Below are positions 22,936-33,718 of a stretch of DNA of 64,000 nt, in pieces. The notes beneath the pieces are model-generated. The model was not told where the DNA came from, did not search any database, and saw only the letters and a program-made list of their open reading frames with translations. Source of the stretch: Medicago truncatula (lineage: Eukaryota > Streptophyta > Magnoliopsida > Fabales > Fabaceae); assembly GCF_003473485.1 (NCBI RefSeq), contig NC_053043.1, positions 9,062,001-9,126,000 of the forward strand. Direction: 5' to 3'. Each line of letters starts with the position of its first letter. Positions within the stretch are counted from its first letter, which is position 1. The translations under genes and the position numbers were made by a program.

Positions 22936-23954
22936 TGTCAAAAAATTAAAATTATTTTAACATGTGTGGAAAATGTCAAAGAATTTATAATAGAAAACGA
23001 GCAAATAGTCTCAGATAAACATAATTCAGTTTATAGAAACATCAGATAATATATATTGAATTGGAGTTCGAATTTGCAGATTCTTTGATTTTATGCTTTT
23101 TTTTGTTTGAAAAAAATGTTAAAGGTGAACTTTATAAAAAAATTGAGCAAGTATTTTGCGTTGAATAACAATCTCAATATTTTTTATTAATGAGAAATTA
23201 TTACATAATATATTCAAATATGAAGCAGAACTTTTTAAATATTCAGTGTCAAGTAAATCTTTAATTATTCACTTAGGTTTTTTTTTTTTTTTTTTAGATA
23301 AACGAAATGGCAAAGTCATCCTAAACTCCACACACAAGTGGAGGTATCGAGGTTCGGACTCCGGTTATAACATTCAGCTTAACAATTTTAACATTTTATC
23401 AGTTGATGTAGGACTTGTGGATCACCTAGGTTTATTTATAAATTATAGGAGATGAGATCTAATAAAGGTGATCATCCAAATTTATCAAAAGAGTTCGGAT
23501 ATATGCAAAGTTTATTAATAATTTGAAAAATGATATTTGTACAATTATTTTTGACAACTTTTGTGACAATTTTTTCTTTCATATTTGCATTATGTTTCTA
23601 CCTTTTTTTTTATTATTGTTTTGACTTTCATATAAATATCTATTTTTCTTTATAAATTTATGATTTTTTTTCATAAGTTATCACAGGAATAATTGTTCAA
23701 ATAATACAACTCTAATATTTTATCTATCTATCTATAAAGAAAATACATAGTTTTGTCACTTTGTGATGATTTTTTTCGCTTTCAATTATACCATCGAATA
23801 AATTTGTCTGTAAAAATATTATATTGTGGATGTCATTCAAAAAGATAAAATTTATATTATATATTTGTAAAAAAAAAAAAATTTATATAATATTTGTTAT
23901 ATTACTATTGTTAATTTGTTACCATATGTAGATAATAATAGTGAATTTGGCTAT
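22936..23954. other. AT-rich intergenic DNA
   Basis: No gene was recognised; long A/T runs near 23279-23296 and 23869-23881. Confidence 0.4.
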
Positions 23955-24881
23955 ATAGGCTCTGTATGGTAAAAATAGCGGATGACTGATAAGCTAGCTG
24001 ATAACTTATAGCTGATGGCTGATAGCTGATAGCTTATAGCTGATGGCTTATAGCTGATGAATGATATGTGATAAGCTACTTGAAGTGTTTGATAAAATTA
24101 GCAGTTCAATTAGCTGATGGATGTAAAATTACATAAAAGGACATTTTTAATTCATAATAAAGTTTATATAAATTAATGTTTAAAGTATTTAAAAATTAAA
24201 AATTGTTAATTTAATATTATTATTAAATTAATTTTTAATTCCAAAATGTTAATTTATATTTATTTTCATTTGACTAAAAAAATTAGATATAAAGTCTAAA
24301 AAAGTTTAAACGTAACAATAAATAAAATATAGTTTGTACAAAAATATATATAGTGAAGGTAAACGCAACGTTCTTATTTTTTTTTTTGTTGGAGAAAATT
24401 ATTATCCTTGTTCTTATTCTCTACAATTTTGATATATCACACAAAAATAACGTGTCATTTCGCAAAAAAAAAAGGTGACATTAAATATTGAAATAGTCAC
24501 ACAAAAAAAAAAACGTAACAATTGTAACGAAAAAAAACTTAAACGTGCAGTAAAAAAAATATCTTTTCTATTGTGAGAAAAAAAGATCTTTCCCTCATGA
24601 AAAAATAGCATTCATATTTAAAACGTGTATTTTACTTTATAATATAATAAATGATTAAGGGTAAAAAAATGGAATTTAGTTAGAATAATAAGAGTAAAAC
24701 TGAAATTAAAAGTGAGAAGCTGTAAGCTATAAGCTCAAACGCTACTTGAAATAGCTTCTGAAGAATAGTTTATAAGCTCGTGAAATAAACTATTAGTTCA
24801 TGGTGAATAAGTGTTACCAAATAGAATGTTTTTTTGTCAAACGAACTTATAAACTAATAAAACTGTCTTATCAAACAGTAT
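23955..24881. mobile_element. Probable non-autonomous DNA transposon with AGCTGATA-rich ends
   Basis: The left part (23975-24130) is packed with GATAGCTTATAGCTGATGG motifs and the right part (24715-24880) with TATAAGCT and AAACTAATAAAACTG motifs. The outer texts (TGTATGGTAAAAATAGC against CTGTTTGATAAGACAG in complement) are weakly inverted. This resembles widespread hAT-like plant MITEs; exact ends and target duplication are not clear. Confidence 0.5.
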
Positions 24882-25006
24882 CATAGTAAACTCTTTGTAT
24901 ACAGTTGTTTAAAAATATGTTAAAAAAAACTCAAATGTTAAGTAGCATAGTAAACTCTTTGTATACAGTTGTTTAAAAATATGTTAAAAAAACTCAAATG
25001 TTGAGT
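24882..25006 (+). repeat. Recent 64-bp tandem duplication
   Basis: 24882-24945 and 24946-25006 are almost identical, differing in A-run length and one or two bases. Confidence 0.9.
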
Positions 25007-25122
25007 TTAATGAAGATAAGTTGATGCAGTCGTTCAAGAATTAGGTTAGATAAACCCATGTACTGTTGGTTCTGACGCTTATGAAGATATAACATCATGT
25101 ATTTAGTTTATTTTAGCTAATA

Positions 25123-25402
25123 CTCTCTCCGTCCCAAATTGTATGTCGCTTTGAAAAAAAATATTATCTTAAATTATATGTCGCTTTACAATATCAATGA
25201 AATATTAATGTTATTTTTTCTATTTTATCCTTAACTATTAATTACTCTCTCTTCTTTCAATTAATTTATTTATCTTTTCCATACCATTTATTAGGGATAA
25301 TTCTGTAAAACAACTCATAATTTTTCTTCCCCACGCAATATTAATTAACTTTCTTAATACATGTGAAATGGCCAAAACGTCTTACAATTTAGGACGGAGA
25401 AA
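25123..25402. mobile_element. Stowaway-like MITE, family 1, reverse copy
   Basis: The left end CTCTCTCCGTCCCAAATTGT is matched in complement by ACAATTTAGGACGGAGAAA. The sequence aligns with 18831-19114 in reverse, including ATTAATATTGCGTGGG-type text. The right TA is lost. Confidence 0.75.
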
Positions 25403-26702
25403 TGGATTGAGTTGCTTTCTTCAAAAAAGAAAATAAATGTTATTGTTTGTTATTTCTAAGCATTAGCGCGATAAATAAAGCAAAAGAACGGGCACAGAAT
25501 ATCCATATGGACGTTTTAGTCCTTCATTTTAAAAATACTCCCTTGGTCCTTGGATACATTTTCCGTCCTCTATTTTACGATTTTAGCCCTTCATTTTAAA
25601 ATATGGATTTTGGTAAACCATTTTCAGTGTTTCAATTATGGTCCCATTCACACTTTTGGCCCCAAAAAATGCGAGTTTTGACCCCAAAAGTGATGAATTT
25701 GTGAAATTATTGACACTACTTCACCAATTTTAAAAGCCGAAATTCACCAGAACCAACGTTGTAACAGTAAGTTAAATGCAGACAAAAACAATTTTGAAAT
25801 AAAAGACTAAAATCATGTTTTAGGAAAAATGGAGAATTAAAGCTGCATTTAAGCCAAACGAAAATTAAGAGCTGATATGCAGAATGCTTAGGCGGTACTG
25901 TTCAAATTTAAAATTTATTTACTTTCAAATTAATTTAATTTAATTTAATTCAACGCACATTTAAAAAAGTCAATATATGCGAGCAATACATATTTTAAAT
26001 TTTGCCCATCACATTCTTGTGCAATTTACTTGTATATTTATTATTAAATAAATCCTCGACCGAAAGAGATAAATGAAGACCACTAAAACTATTTATAAAA
26101 AATAAAAAAGACCACAAAATCTACCTGGTGGCAAGTGTATGAAGTAGTCAAATTCAAACATCTAGTTTAAGCAATGAATTAAGGAATTGACAATTTTTGA
26201 CCTAAAACAATGAACATTATTACTGCATATTGAATACTTACAATGAACAAGGATTCAACCAATATTTACAATAAGGAAATAAAATGTTTTTTTCCCAGTT
26301 TTCTACAATTGAAAATGAGTTCTGTACCCAAAATTAAGAGTCAATTTTTCCATAATTTCTAGAAAAAGTAAATAAAAAGTTCAAAATAATTTACAATGCC
26401 TTGGAATTAGAATTAGAATTAGAATGAGATATATCCATTGAAGCAAAAAACATAAACCAGAACATTTGTCTGATGTTTAACAACAAAATCTAACTCATTC
26501 ATCACAAAACCAAATAAACATTTTTTTCTTTTTAAACATAACATGGTGATGATTAATGTACAAAAAGATTTTAACAAAAAATTAAAAGAAAAAAAGAAAA
26601 TAAAAAAGGGTAGACTAAACAAACCTACCTTAATTTCTTCTTCTTCTTGTTCTTCATTATATGAAATTTTCTTCATTATTTTTCTCTTCCAAATTCATTT
26701 CA
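25403..26702. other. Intergenic DNA; decayed repeat at 25500-25865
   Basis: 25500-25865 contains GTCCTTCATTTTAAAA and GGCCCCAAAA phrases typical of decayed plant MITEs but lacks clear ends. The region next to 26702 is the probable 3' flank of the minus-strand gene. Confidence 0.4.
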
Positions 26703-27335
26703 CTATCCCCAAACACCCCAAATCCTTTCTCCAATGAAACTCACAAATTTTCTCACTGACCCTTTTTCTTCATCAGCAACAACAACAACAACCTTTTCAC
26801 TATTTTCACTTCCACCACTATTGTTACTACTATTACTACTTTCACCAACAGATTCTAACTCAGTAGTTGACTCGTTCAACACAGACCGATTCAACTCACC
26901 AGAATTCTTATTCTTATTCTTATTTTCAAACCCTTTCTTGTTCCTCTTCTCTTTCTTTCCTTTCCCTTTCTTTCCACCTTTACCACTCTGAACCAACCAC
27001 TCCTCAAAAGCATCGATGATCTCATGTATGAGTTGACGATTCGGTGACTCGTCCCATCTGACCCAGTAACTTGTATAACATCTGAAACAGCTGCAGTTGA
27101 ACAGAGTTGCATGATCGCCTGTCTTGACCGTGCTCCGTCGTGGGTTTCCGGAGAAATTGCTGAAAGTTGGTGGGGCTGTTGTGGATGAACAATAGATGAG
27201 ATAAGCTAAGACTTCTCTGTCTTCAGGTGATAGCGCCGCCGCTAGGGTAAGGATGGTTGCCGGAAGGAAGGAAAGTTGGTCGGTTATCACCGGTGGTGAT
27301 GGATGAACCGTCGCTTTATGGTAGAGCTTCTTCAT
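26703..27335 (-). CDS. Uncharacterised plant-specific protein, 210 aa
   Basis: A single-exon gene on the minus strand. The N-terminal half is compact and looks strongly conserved: TVHPSPPVITDQLSFLP, then LAAALSPEDREVLAYLI (residues about 8-48), then a Cys-rich stretch NCSCFRCYTSYWVRWD (about 79-95) and EIIDAFEEWL. A Lys/Gly-rich basic linker (about 117-140, possible nuclear signal), a Ser/Asn/Glu-rich low-complexity stretch and a C-terminal RKFVSFIGERIWGVWG follow. I recall this layout from many angiosperm proteins with no assigned function, so none is given. Start: the first Met, directly before KKLYHKATVHP. The DNA upstream (27336-27440) is GA/CT-rich like a plant 5' leader. The plus-strand frame over 26734-26991 is its shadow. 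Confidence 0.85.
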   Translation of the reverse strand: MKKLYHKATVHPSPPVITDQLSFLPATILTLAAALSPEDREVLAYLIYCSSTTAPPTFSNFSGNPRRSTVKTGDHATLFNCSCFRCYTSYWVRWDESPNRQLIHEIIDAFEEWLVQSGKGGKKGKGKKEKRNKKGFENKNKNKNSGELNRSVLNESTTELESVGESSNSSNNSGGSENSEKVVVVVADEEKGSVRKFVSFIGERIWGVWG

Positions 27336-27444
27336 GGTTGAACAAAAAGATGAAAAAGATAGAGAGAGAAAGTGTTTGATACTTTTTTTCTGAACAACAC
27401 CGAACAGAGAGAGAGTGTGTTTGATTTTTGAGGTTTGAAGGGTT

Positions 27445-28645
27445 AATGATGTTTTTTTTTTTGTTTTTTTTTTAATGTTATTGGAGTTGTTGATTTTTGA
27501 CGTAGATTTTGGGCTAGGGAAATGATAGGGTGTGATGAGGGATATGGTGATATGATGTATCAGTGTTTGTTGTGTACTTTGTGTAAAAAACTTGATTGAT
27601 ATTGGAGAGGGGGTCTTAGGGTAGGACCCACGTTTATGATAAGTCCTTGTCGTCTCTTCTGGGTCTGTCTTTGAATCCTCTTTATTTATACCGATTTAAA
27701 TTATCTTTACTGTGTCCCTCTTATGTGTCAGAAAAAAGAGACATCCCATTGCCGATTGCTTTTTGGGTGGAATGGAAGCAGCAGTTTGGATCCCCTGCTT
27801 GGAAGTAATCTAAAAATCAAACCCTGCATTATTACTCCTATAAAAGTAGCTCATCTAAATTATCATCCGAAAAAATCAAATTTAAAACTTTGGTGTGAAG
27901 CACGGTTTAAGGTCTTGTTCCAATAATATCGGCCTGATCCATTTGTGTCTAATGGTTACATTATGTGACGATGGATCGACGATTATGAGTTATTGACAAT
28001 GGTTACATATGAGGCCTTGTCGATGATGTTTCATGATCAAAGTGAGTTGGGATTCTTGAATGAGGGGTGTGTGTAGAGAGAGAGAGGTGGTGTGTCGACG
28101 TTTATACTCGTTGTGTCCCGGTCAAGTAGACTTGTCTCGGATAATCGTTGCCTTGTTTTTCTAACATTGTGATAGTGCTCTATTGACCGAGTAAACACCC
28201 GTGTGCCTCGTTCTTATGGGCAATCGTATATTCAGATTATGGATTGTCTTATTTGGTGATGGGTTTAATATGCTTTTGGAAGTAGTAACCGAGTAATTGC
28301 CCTAAGTATGACGGTCTATAGCTCCCCATGCATGAGGTTTGCAAAGACAAAGTGTTTAAGACAACATGTTTGATTTAAGAATTTACAATAGTCGACAACC
28401 CACAAACACGACAATAACTATTCAGAGAGCGAAAGATTTATCTTATAACATGTTTCCTAGTGCTAACCGCAAATTCCAAAAGACGAGATACTTTGGTTTA
28501 TGGGAGTTGTATTGTGCTCCTTCCTCACTCCATTGCACCAAGTTTTAAGTCAAATGTTGTGTTTTAGCATTGTTTAAAAAAGTGTCAAATTAAACGTTGT
28601 TTTTTCAGTGATGATGTTTTGTTCTTTGTAACATACCGTGTACAC
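27445..28645. other. Upstream flank of the 26.7-kb gene; no other gene
   Basis: The region holds the presumed promoter of the minus-strand gene. Frames at 27723-27926 and 28366-28548 show no family features. 27930-28320 is less AT-rich than its surroundings but was not identified. Confidence 0.35.
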
Positions 28646-28650
28646 ACTGC

Positions 28651-28810
28651 CAGGGCCGGACCTAGGCATAGGCCGGGGGTGCGACGGCCTACTGCCCTTG
28701 CCGGTAGGGGCCCTAAAAAAAATTACGATTGGGGGTGTATATAGAAATATTTAGTTTTTGGAAGTGTGTATAGTAATGTTTACTGAAAGGCCCAAACATG
28801 TTGAAAGGCT
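28651..28810 (+). mobile_element. hAT element end, probably truncated
   Basis: CAGGGCCGGACCTAGGC at 28652, followed by GC-rich text (GGCCGGGGGTGCGACGGCC), is a typical hAT terminus. No matching right end or 8-bp duplication was found, so only one end seems present. Confidence 0.5.
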
Positions 28811-29631
28811 GTGCTGAAGTCTGTTAATGTTATGGCCCTTTTGTCTCAATTTGCTATATATACACCCTTTTATACAAAGATTTCTATATACACCCTCCCT
28901 ATAAATTTTTTGGTTTTTCTTAATATTGTGCCAAAATATTATTATCGAATAAATTTATGATATTTTTTTGGTCTCTTTGTTTCTAATAATGTGCCTCACT
29001 AAAATTAAATATATTGGTCATATTTATTATCCAAGAAATTGAGATAATTTTATACAAAACAAATTATATTTTAATTGAATATAAGTTTACTAGAGAAATT
29101 AATCTTAATATTGTCTTTCAAAGGTTCCAAAAAATTAAATTATATCATTATGGTAAATCATGTGAGACGCATTTAGGATCATGTGACCCAGTCATTTTTA
29201 TTTCTTTCGTTTTTCTTTTTTGGTGTAAATAGCAGGGAAAAAACAAAAAGAAGACATGATAAAATCACTACAATGAGCTAAAAAAATTTTGGAACATTTT
29301 GGAATTTCCAAAGTGTTAAAACACATTATGTAAGCTGAAATATTCATTAACATATTTCACAAAAAGGAATTAACACATATACTACTCACAAATAATTGAT
29401 GCTTAATTTAGATGTCAGTTTCACAAATAATTGATCACAAACCTAAAGTTACAGGGAATTACTTGAAAAGCTCCAAACTATAGTGAAGAAGTTATGCAGG
29501 CCATTGTTTATTTCATTTTGATTCTGCAGGGACAAAGAGAAATTCATTAGTGATAACAGATAAAAAAAATCAACATCAACATTATATACATATAAAAAAG
29601 CAACAAAATAAAATCCCATTATAAGCATTCT
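28811..29631. other. AT-rich intergenic DNA
   Basis: No gene was recognised. The 72-codon frame at 29014-29232 looks random. Confidence 0.4.
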
Positions 29632-31170
29632 TCACTCTTTCAAAATATCAGAAAGATTCTTCAAATTCTTCCCTAGGATTCCAGCAGCCCCACTGTCAAA
29701 ACATCATTAAACAATTGAATAAGTGAACACAAAGGTTTAATGAATTGTGTATCTAGCAACGAATATGTATAAAAAGGTTGAATGGATAGAACCAATGGAA
29801 GAAGCACCTGATTGACAGAAAAGACCAAATAAAATACCCCAGCAGCTGAGAACAAACCTTCTCTGACGGTGTATCAGGTTGTTCTATGATTAGACCAATT
29901 TTTTAAATGGCCCGATTCTACACTAATCCCTTCCAATAACAAAATCTCTGCAACTACGAAACAAATCCTACAACATAAAAAGTGTTAAATTCTATGTAGC
30001 ATCTACATTTTTGAAAGTATCTAATATCTGACACGGCCAACACGACATCAAGTCATCAACGGTGAGAAAAATAAGAGTAATGATACATAGACACCCTTAG
30101 GTGGCAATACACCCTTTGACACCCACACAAAAATCTGACACGTAGTCATGTGGACCCCGCACAAGCACACTTTCTCTTTTCTCTCCTCTTCTCTCTTCCT
30201 AATGCATGGGGTGTACAAGAGTGTATGGGAATAAAGGGTATTTATATATCATTACTCGAAAAATAATTACGAATTGACATAAGATAAACCAGTACCATCT
30301 ATTTTAACATAGTAACAATAACAATATCTCAAACTAAAACATAATCAACATAAACAAATCAACAACTAAATCTCCTGTTGTGACTTTTGAAGAGACGGGA
30401 ATTAAGCACACAAAAACCATAGTCACAGAATAGATTGGTGCTTATTTTGAATAACAAACAATATTTCTAACAATCTATCCATCAAATTCCACAATTTGAC
30501 TAAATGTCTCGGTCACAACTAAAAAGAACTAAAATAAGGGAGGTAAAGATAAAAAGGAACCACATAATTGCAAGCAAAACAGAATAAAAGTATCAAAAAG
30601 AAAAGAAAACTATAAGCAGCAATATTGTAGAATAATTTGTGGAATATTTACAGCATTAGAAAGAAAAACGAAAGTACCTGGTTGGAAGCAAAGTTGAAAT
30701 CAAATCAAAATTGAATATCCAAAACCGTGAATTAATTTCAAAACCACAAAGTCCATGATATATTGTGACTTCCGTTTAAATCAAAAGTTACAGGTACTTC
30801 AGTTCAAATCAAAATCGAAAAAAAGAAAAGAAAAGAAAAGAAAATACAAATTAGTAAGAACAATAAAAATCAAAGAAAAGTAAACGGTTCAATTTCTCCA
30901 ATTTAAGAGCAAATGATCTACTACCATTAGAGAAACATATTTAGCATTACCTCAACCCGCCACTGAGTTCAGCGACACAGATGAAAAGGTGGGGGGACAG
31001 GTTTTCGATGAGAAAATGGTGAGTTGCTCGTTGCTGAGAAATTATTGTAGAAGCAAATGAAAGAAGATCAGTAGAAAGAGAGAGACTACAGAGTGGTGAG
31101 TGGTGAGTGATGAGGGAAGAAGGGAGCCGTAATATTGAAATCTGAGGAATTTTAATGCATTCTAACATCT
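29632..31170 (-). other. Possible small spliced gene or non-coding transcript
   Basis: On the minus strand, 31170-30957 is CT-rich like a plant leader and ends at a good donor (GAG then GTAATG). Another donor (CCAACCAG then GTACTT) lies near 30680. Further on, 29886-29808 reads EQPDTPSEKVCSQLLGYF then IWSFLSI and ends at AG/GTGCTT. 29692-29632, after acceptor TTTTGACAG, continues in matching phase as SGAAGILGKNLKNL then SDILKE and a stop. The phase match is suggestive of a small membrane protein, but I do not recognise the family and the upstream coding exons are not settled. Confidence 0.25.
30070..30259. mobile_element. MITE with GAGTAATGATACAT ends
   Basis: The inverted ends GAGTAATGATACATAGACAC and (complement) GAGTAATGATATATAAATAC bound about 185 bp with CACCC/ACACCC text inside, as in a common dicot MITE type. 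The target duplication is not clear. Confidence 0.7.
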
Positions 31171-31725
31171 GATATCATGGAACCGTCCAATTATTCAGTA
31201 AAGAATGCACTAAATGTTGCATGAAAATAGGAAGAGACACGACAATAGCTAGACTAATTGCTAATTTCGAAATACATAAAATAAGTAGTGAATGAGGGAG
31301 AAATTGAATTTTAAAGAGCATATCTGGGTCAAATTTTGCTTTGGAAAATATCATTGTTATTAATAACATATATTGGTAAATGCTAGTAGGTTTGTTTCAA
31401 TAAAATAATTTGAAATTCAAATTCCCAAACACTTTAGAGCCAAATTTTTGTAGGGTTATCTCACTTAGCATTTAATGCTGCAATTTTAGAGTCAAATTTT
31501 TAGGGTTAAGTTGTTGCAACCTAATAAGATTAAGGAGTAAGGGATAAGATTAAGGAGTAAGGGATGATGTAAATTTAGAGTCAAAATATTAGGATTGAGT
31601 TGTTGTAAACCTAATAAAGGATTAATTGAAGGAAAAAAATTAGGTTAAGTTGATGCAGATTTAACAAAATTAATTAATAAATAAGGAATGATTACTCTGA
31701 AAATTTATAATTTGGAACCAAGGAA
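31171..31725. other. Upstream region of the F-box gene
   Basis: AT-rich. A short degenerate repeat built on TTAGAGTCAAATTTTTAGGG and TAATAAGATTAAGGAGTAAG occurs at 31430-31640, with two adjacent copies of AGATTAAGGAGTAAGGGAT at 31528-31565. No gene was seen. Confidence 0.5.
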
Positions 31726-31795
31726 TATATAAAAAGATAAATAAATGCTTACAAAAAAGGGAGGGAGAAACGAAATGAAAAACTCGTAAACCCTA
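31726..31795 (+). promoter_or_regulatory. F-box gene promoter: TATA box and telo-box
   Basis: TATATAAAA at 31726-31734 lies about 150 bp before the chosen start codon. AAACCCTA at 31788-31795 is a plant telo-box-like element in the presumed 5' leader, and a shorter AAACCCT occurs again near 31857. Confidence 0.55.
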
Positions 31796-31876
31796 GACTC
31801 TAGAGCCTTCCTACCAAAGCTGCATTTGGTTGTACAAATCAAAGAAAGGAAAAACTCTAAACCCTCCTTCCTTCCA

Positions 31877-33718
31877 ATGGCGGCTGATGTTCTTCCGCCG
31901 GAAATACTTGCCGAAATCTTCTCCCGCTTACCGGTTCAATCACTTCTCCGATTCCGATCAACTTCAAAATCACTTAAATCCTTAATCGATTCTCACAACT
32001 TCACTAACCTTTACCTCAAAAATAATCCCCTCAATCGATTTATAATCCTTCGACACAAATCCGATCTCTACCAACTCCAAGTCGATGATGATGATTTCTC
32101 TAAATCAATGATACCGCTCAACCATCCTTTAAGCACTAACATTATGCTTTCCCTTTTCTCTCTAAAAGGCAACCGCACCTTTCCTCTTATTGGTTCATGT
32201 AACGGCCTCCTCGCCCTTTCCGACGGAGAAATTGTTTTCAAGCACCCTCATGGCGTTCTCGAAACCACAATCTGGAACCCTAACACCCGCAAAGATCGGA
32301 CCATCCCTTTTATCCCTCTTCCTATCCCTAACATTGAGGACTCTGACAACCCCAATCGCGGCGGTATATGCGTTCACGGCTTCGGTTTTGATCCATTCAC
32401 CGCCGATTACAAACTCCTCAGAATCACTTGGTTATTTGCTCGACAAAACATTTTTTATGATTCACATGTCAGTCTCTTTAGCTTGAAAACAAACTCGTGG
32501 AAAACAATTCCCAGTATGCCGTACGCTCTTCAATATGTTCAAGCCATGGGGGTTTTTGTTCAGAATTCTCTTCACTGGGTTATGGCCAAGAAACTTGATG
32601 GGTCATATCCTTGGTTAATTGTCGCATTTAACCTCACACTTGAAATTTTCAATGAGGTTCCTCTTCCCGTTGAATTAGAAGGTGAAGAGGTTAACAGTAA
32701 TAGTAATGGGAGTTTTAAAATTCGTGTTGCTGTTTTGGGTGGGTGTCTTTGCATGTCTGTGAATTATGAAGCTACTAAAATTGATGTTTGGGTGATGAAA
32801 GACTATGGATCTAGAGATAGTTGGTGTAAACTTTTTACTTTGGTTAAATCGTGTTTCAATTCACCTTTGGACTTTTTGAGGCCGTTATGTTATTCTAGTG
32901 ATGGAGGTAAGGTTCTGTTGGAAGCAAATCCTAACTTGGATAAAACTCTTAGGAAGCTGTTTTGGTATGATCTCAAGAGTGAACAAGTTAGTTATGTTGA
33001 AGGAATTCCTAATTTTGATGAAGCTATGTTTTATGTTGGAAGTCTCGTATCACCTTTCTTCCCTGTTGATACTTGTAAGAAGGAGAATCGTACAAGCAAG
33101 ACCAAGAGAAGGTACTTATTGATTATATGAGTTTTTTTTTGAGTTTTTGCTATGTATAAGTTGATGTCAGTTCAATGGCCATCATATAATATATGTAGTT
33201 AAACTCTATGCTAAAGGTTAAATTGAATTCTTGTTATAGGACAAGGATTTGATTCTCTAATTACTTTGAATCTACCTTTGTTTATGTATATGTGACAATG
33301 TGTGTATGCTGGATTTCAAAAGAAACAAAAAATTAATAACATTGTATGCTATGTTTTAGTTTAGGAGTTGACCTTGTGACTAGATAAAGAATTTACTTAA
33401 AGAACGAATTTTGGTATGAATTGCTTTTGTTTCATTCATTGTTTGAGATTTTCACTCCTAAATAATTATTTTGGCCAACTTATTTCTGAATGTGGAGACT
33501 ATTCCACCCTGCTGTGGTATGTAAAGTGTAGTAAATTGTTATTTGGAAATTAGCCTACCATGAAATTACTCCAAATTTATGCATAGTTTCATTCAAAAGC
33601 ATGGGTTTTTATCAACTATTCTTTTGTGATATAATATTGTTGAACTTACTTTGATGAGATTCATTTTTTTTCTCACAGGGACGACTTCTTGTCCCGAGGA
33701 TTTAAACTGAAATTGTAA
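31877..33718 (+). CDS. F-box protein with FBA-type C-terminal domain
   Basis: Two exons: 31877-33111 and 33679-33718, intron GT-AG. Splicing completes an Arg codon and replaces the read-through end by DDFLSRGFKLKL; the protein is 424 aa. The F-box is at residues about 4-45 (LPPEILAEIFSRLPVQSLLR, RSTSKSLKSLI). The F-box-associated interaction domain follows (SCNGLLAL, WNPNTRKDRTIPF, GFGFDPFTADYKLLRI, SWKTIP, LHWV). Such proteins link Skp1/Cul1 E3 ligases to substrates through the FBA domain; the substrate is unknown. I chose ATG 31877 because MAADVLPPEIL is the usual F-box start and the codon context is good; an upstream in-frame ATG at 31826 would add 17 residues. Exon 2 and its flanks recur at 40.5 and 48.1 kb. 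Confidence 0.9.

Noticed and set aside
26734-26991. Plus-strand 85-codon frame rich in Phe, Leu and Pro
   Set aside because: It is the complement of the Ser/Lys-rich low-complexity part of the minus-strand gene at 26703-27335.
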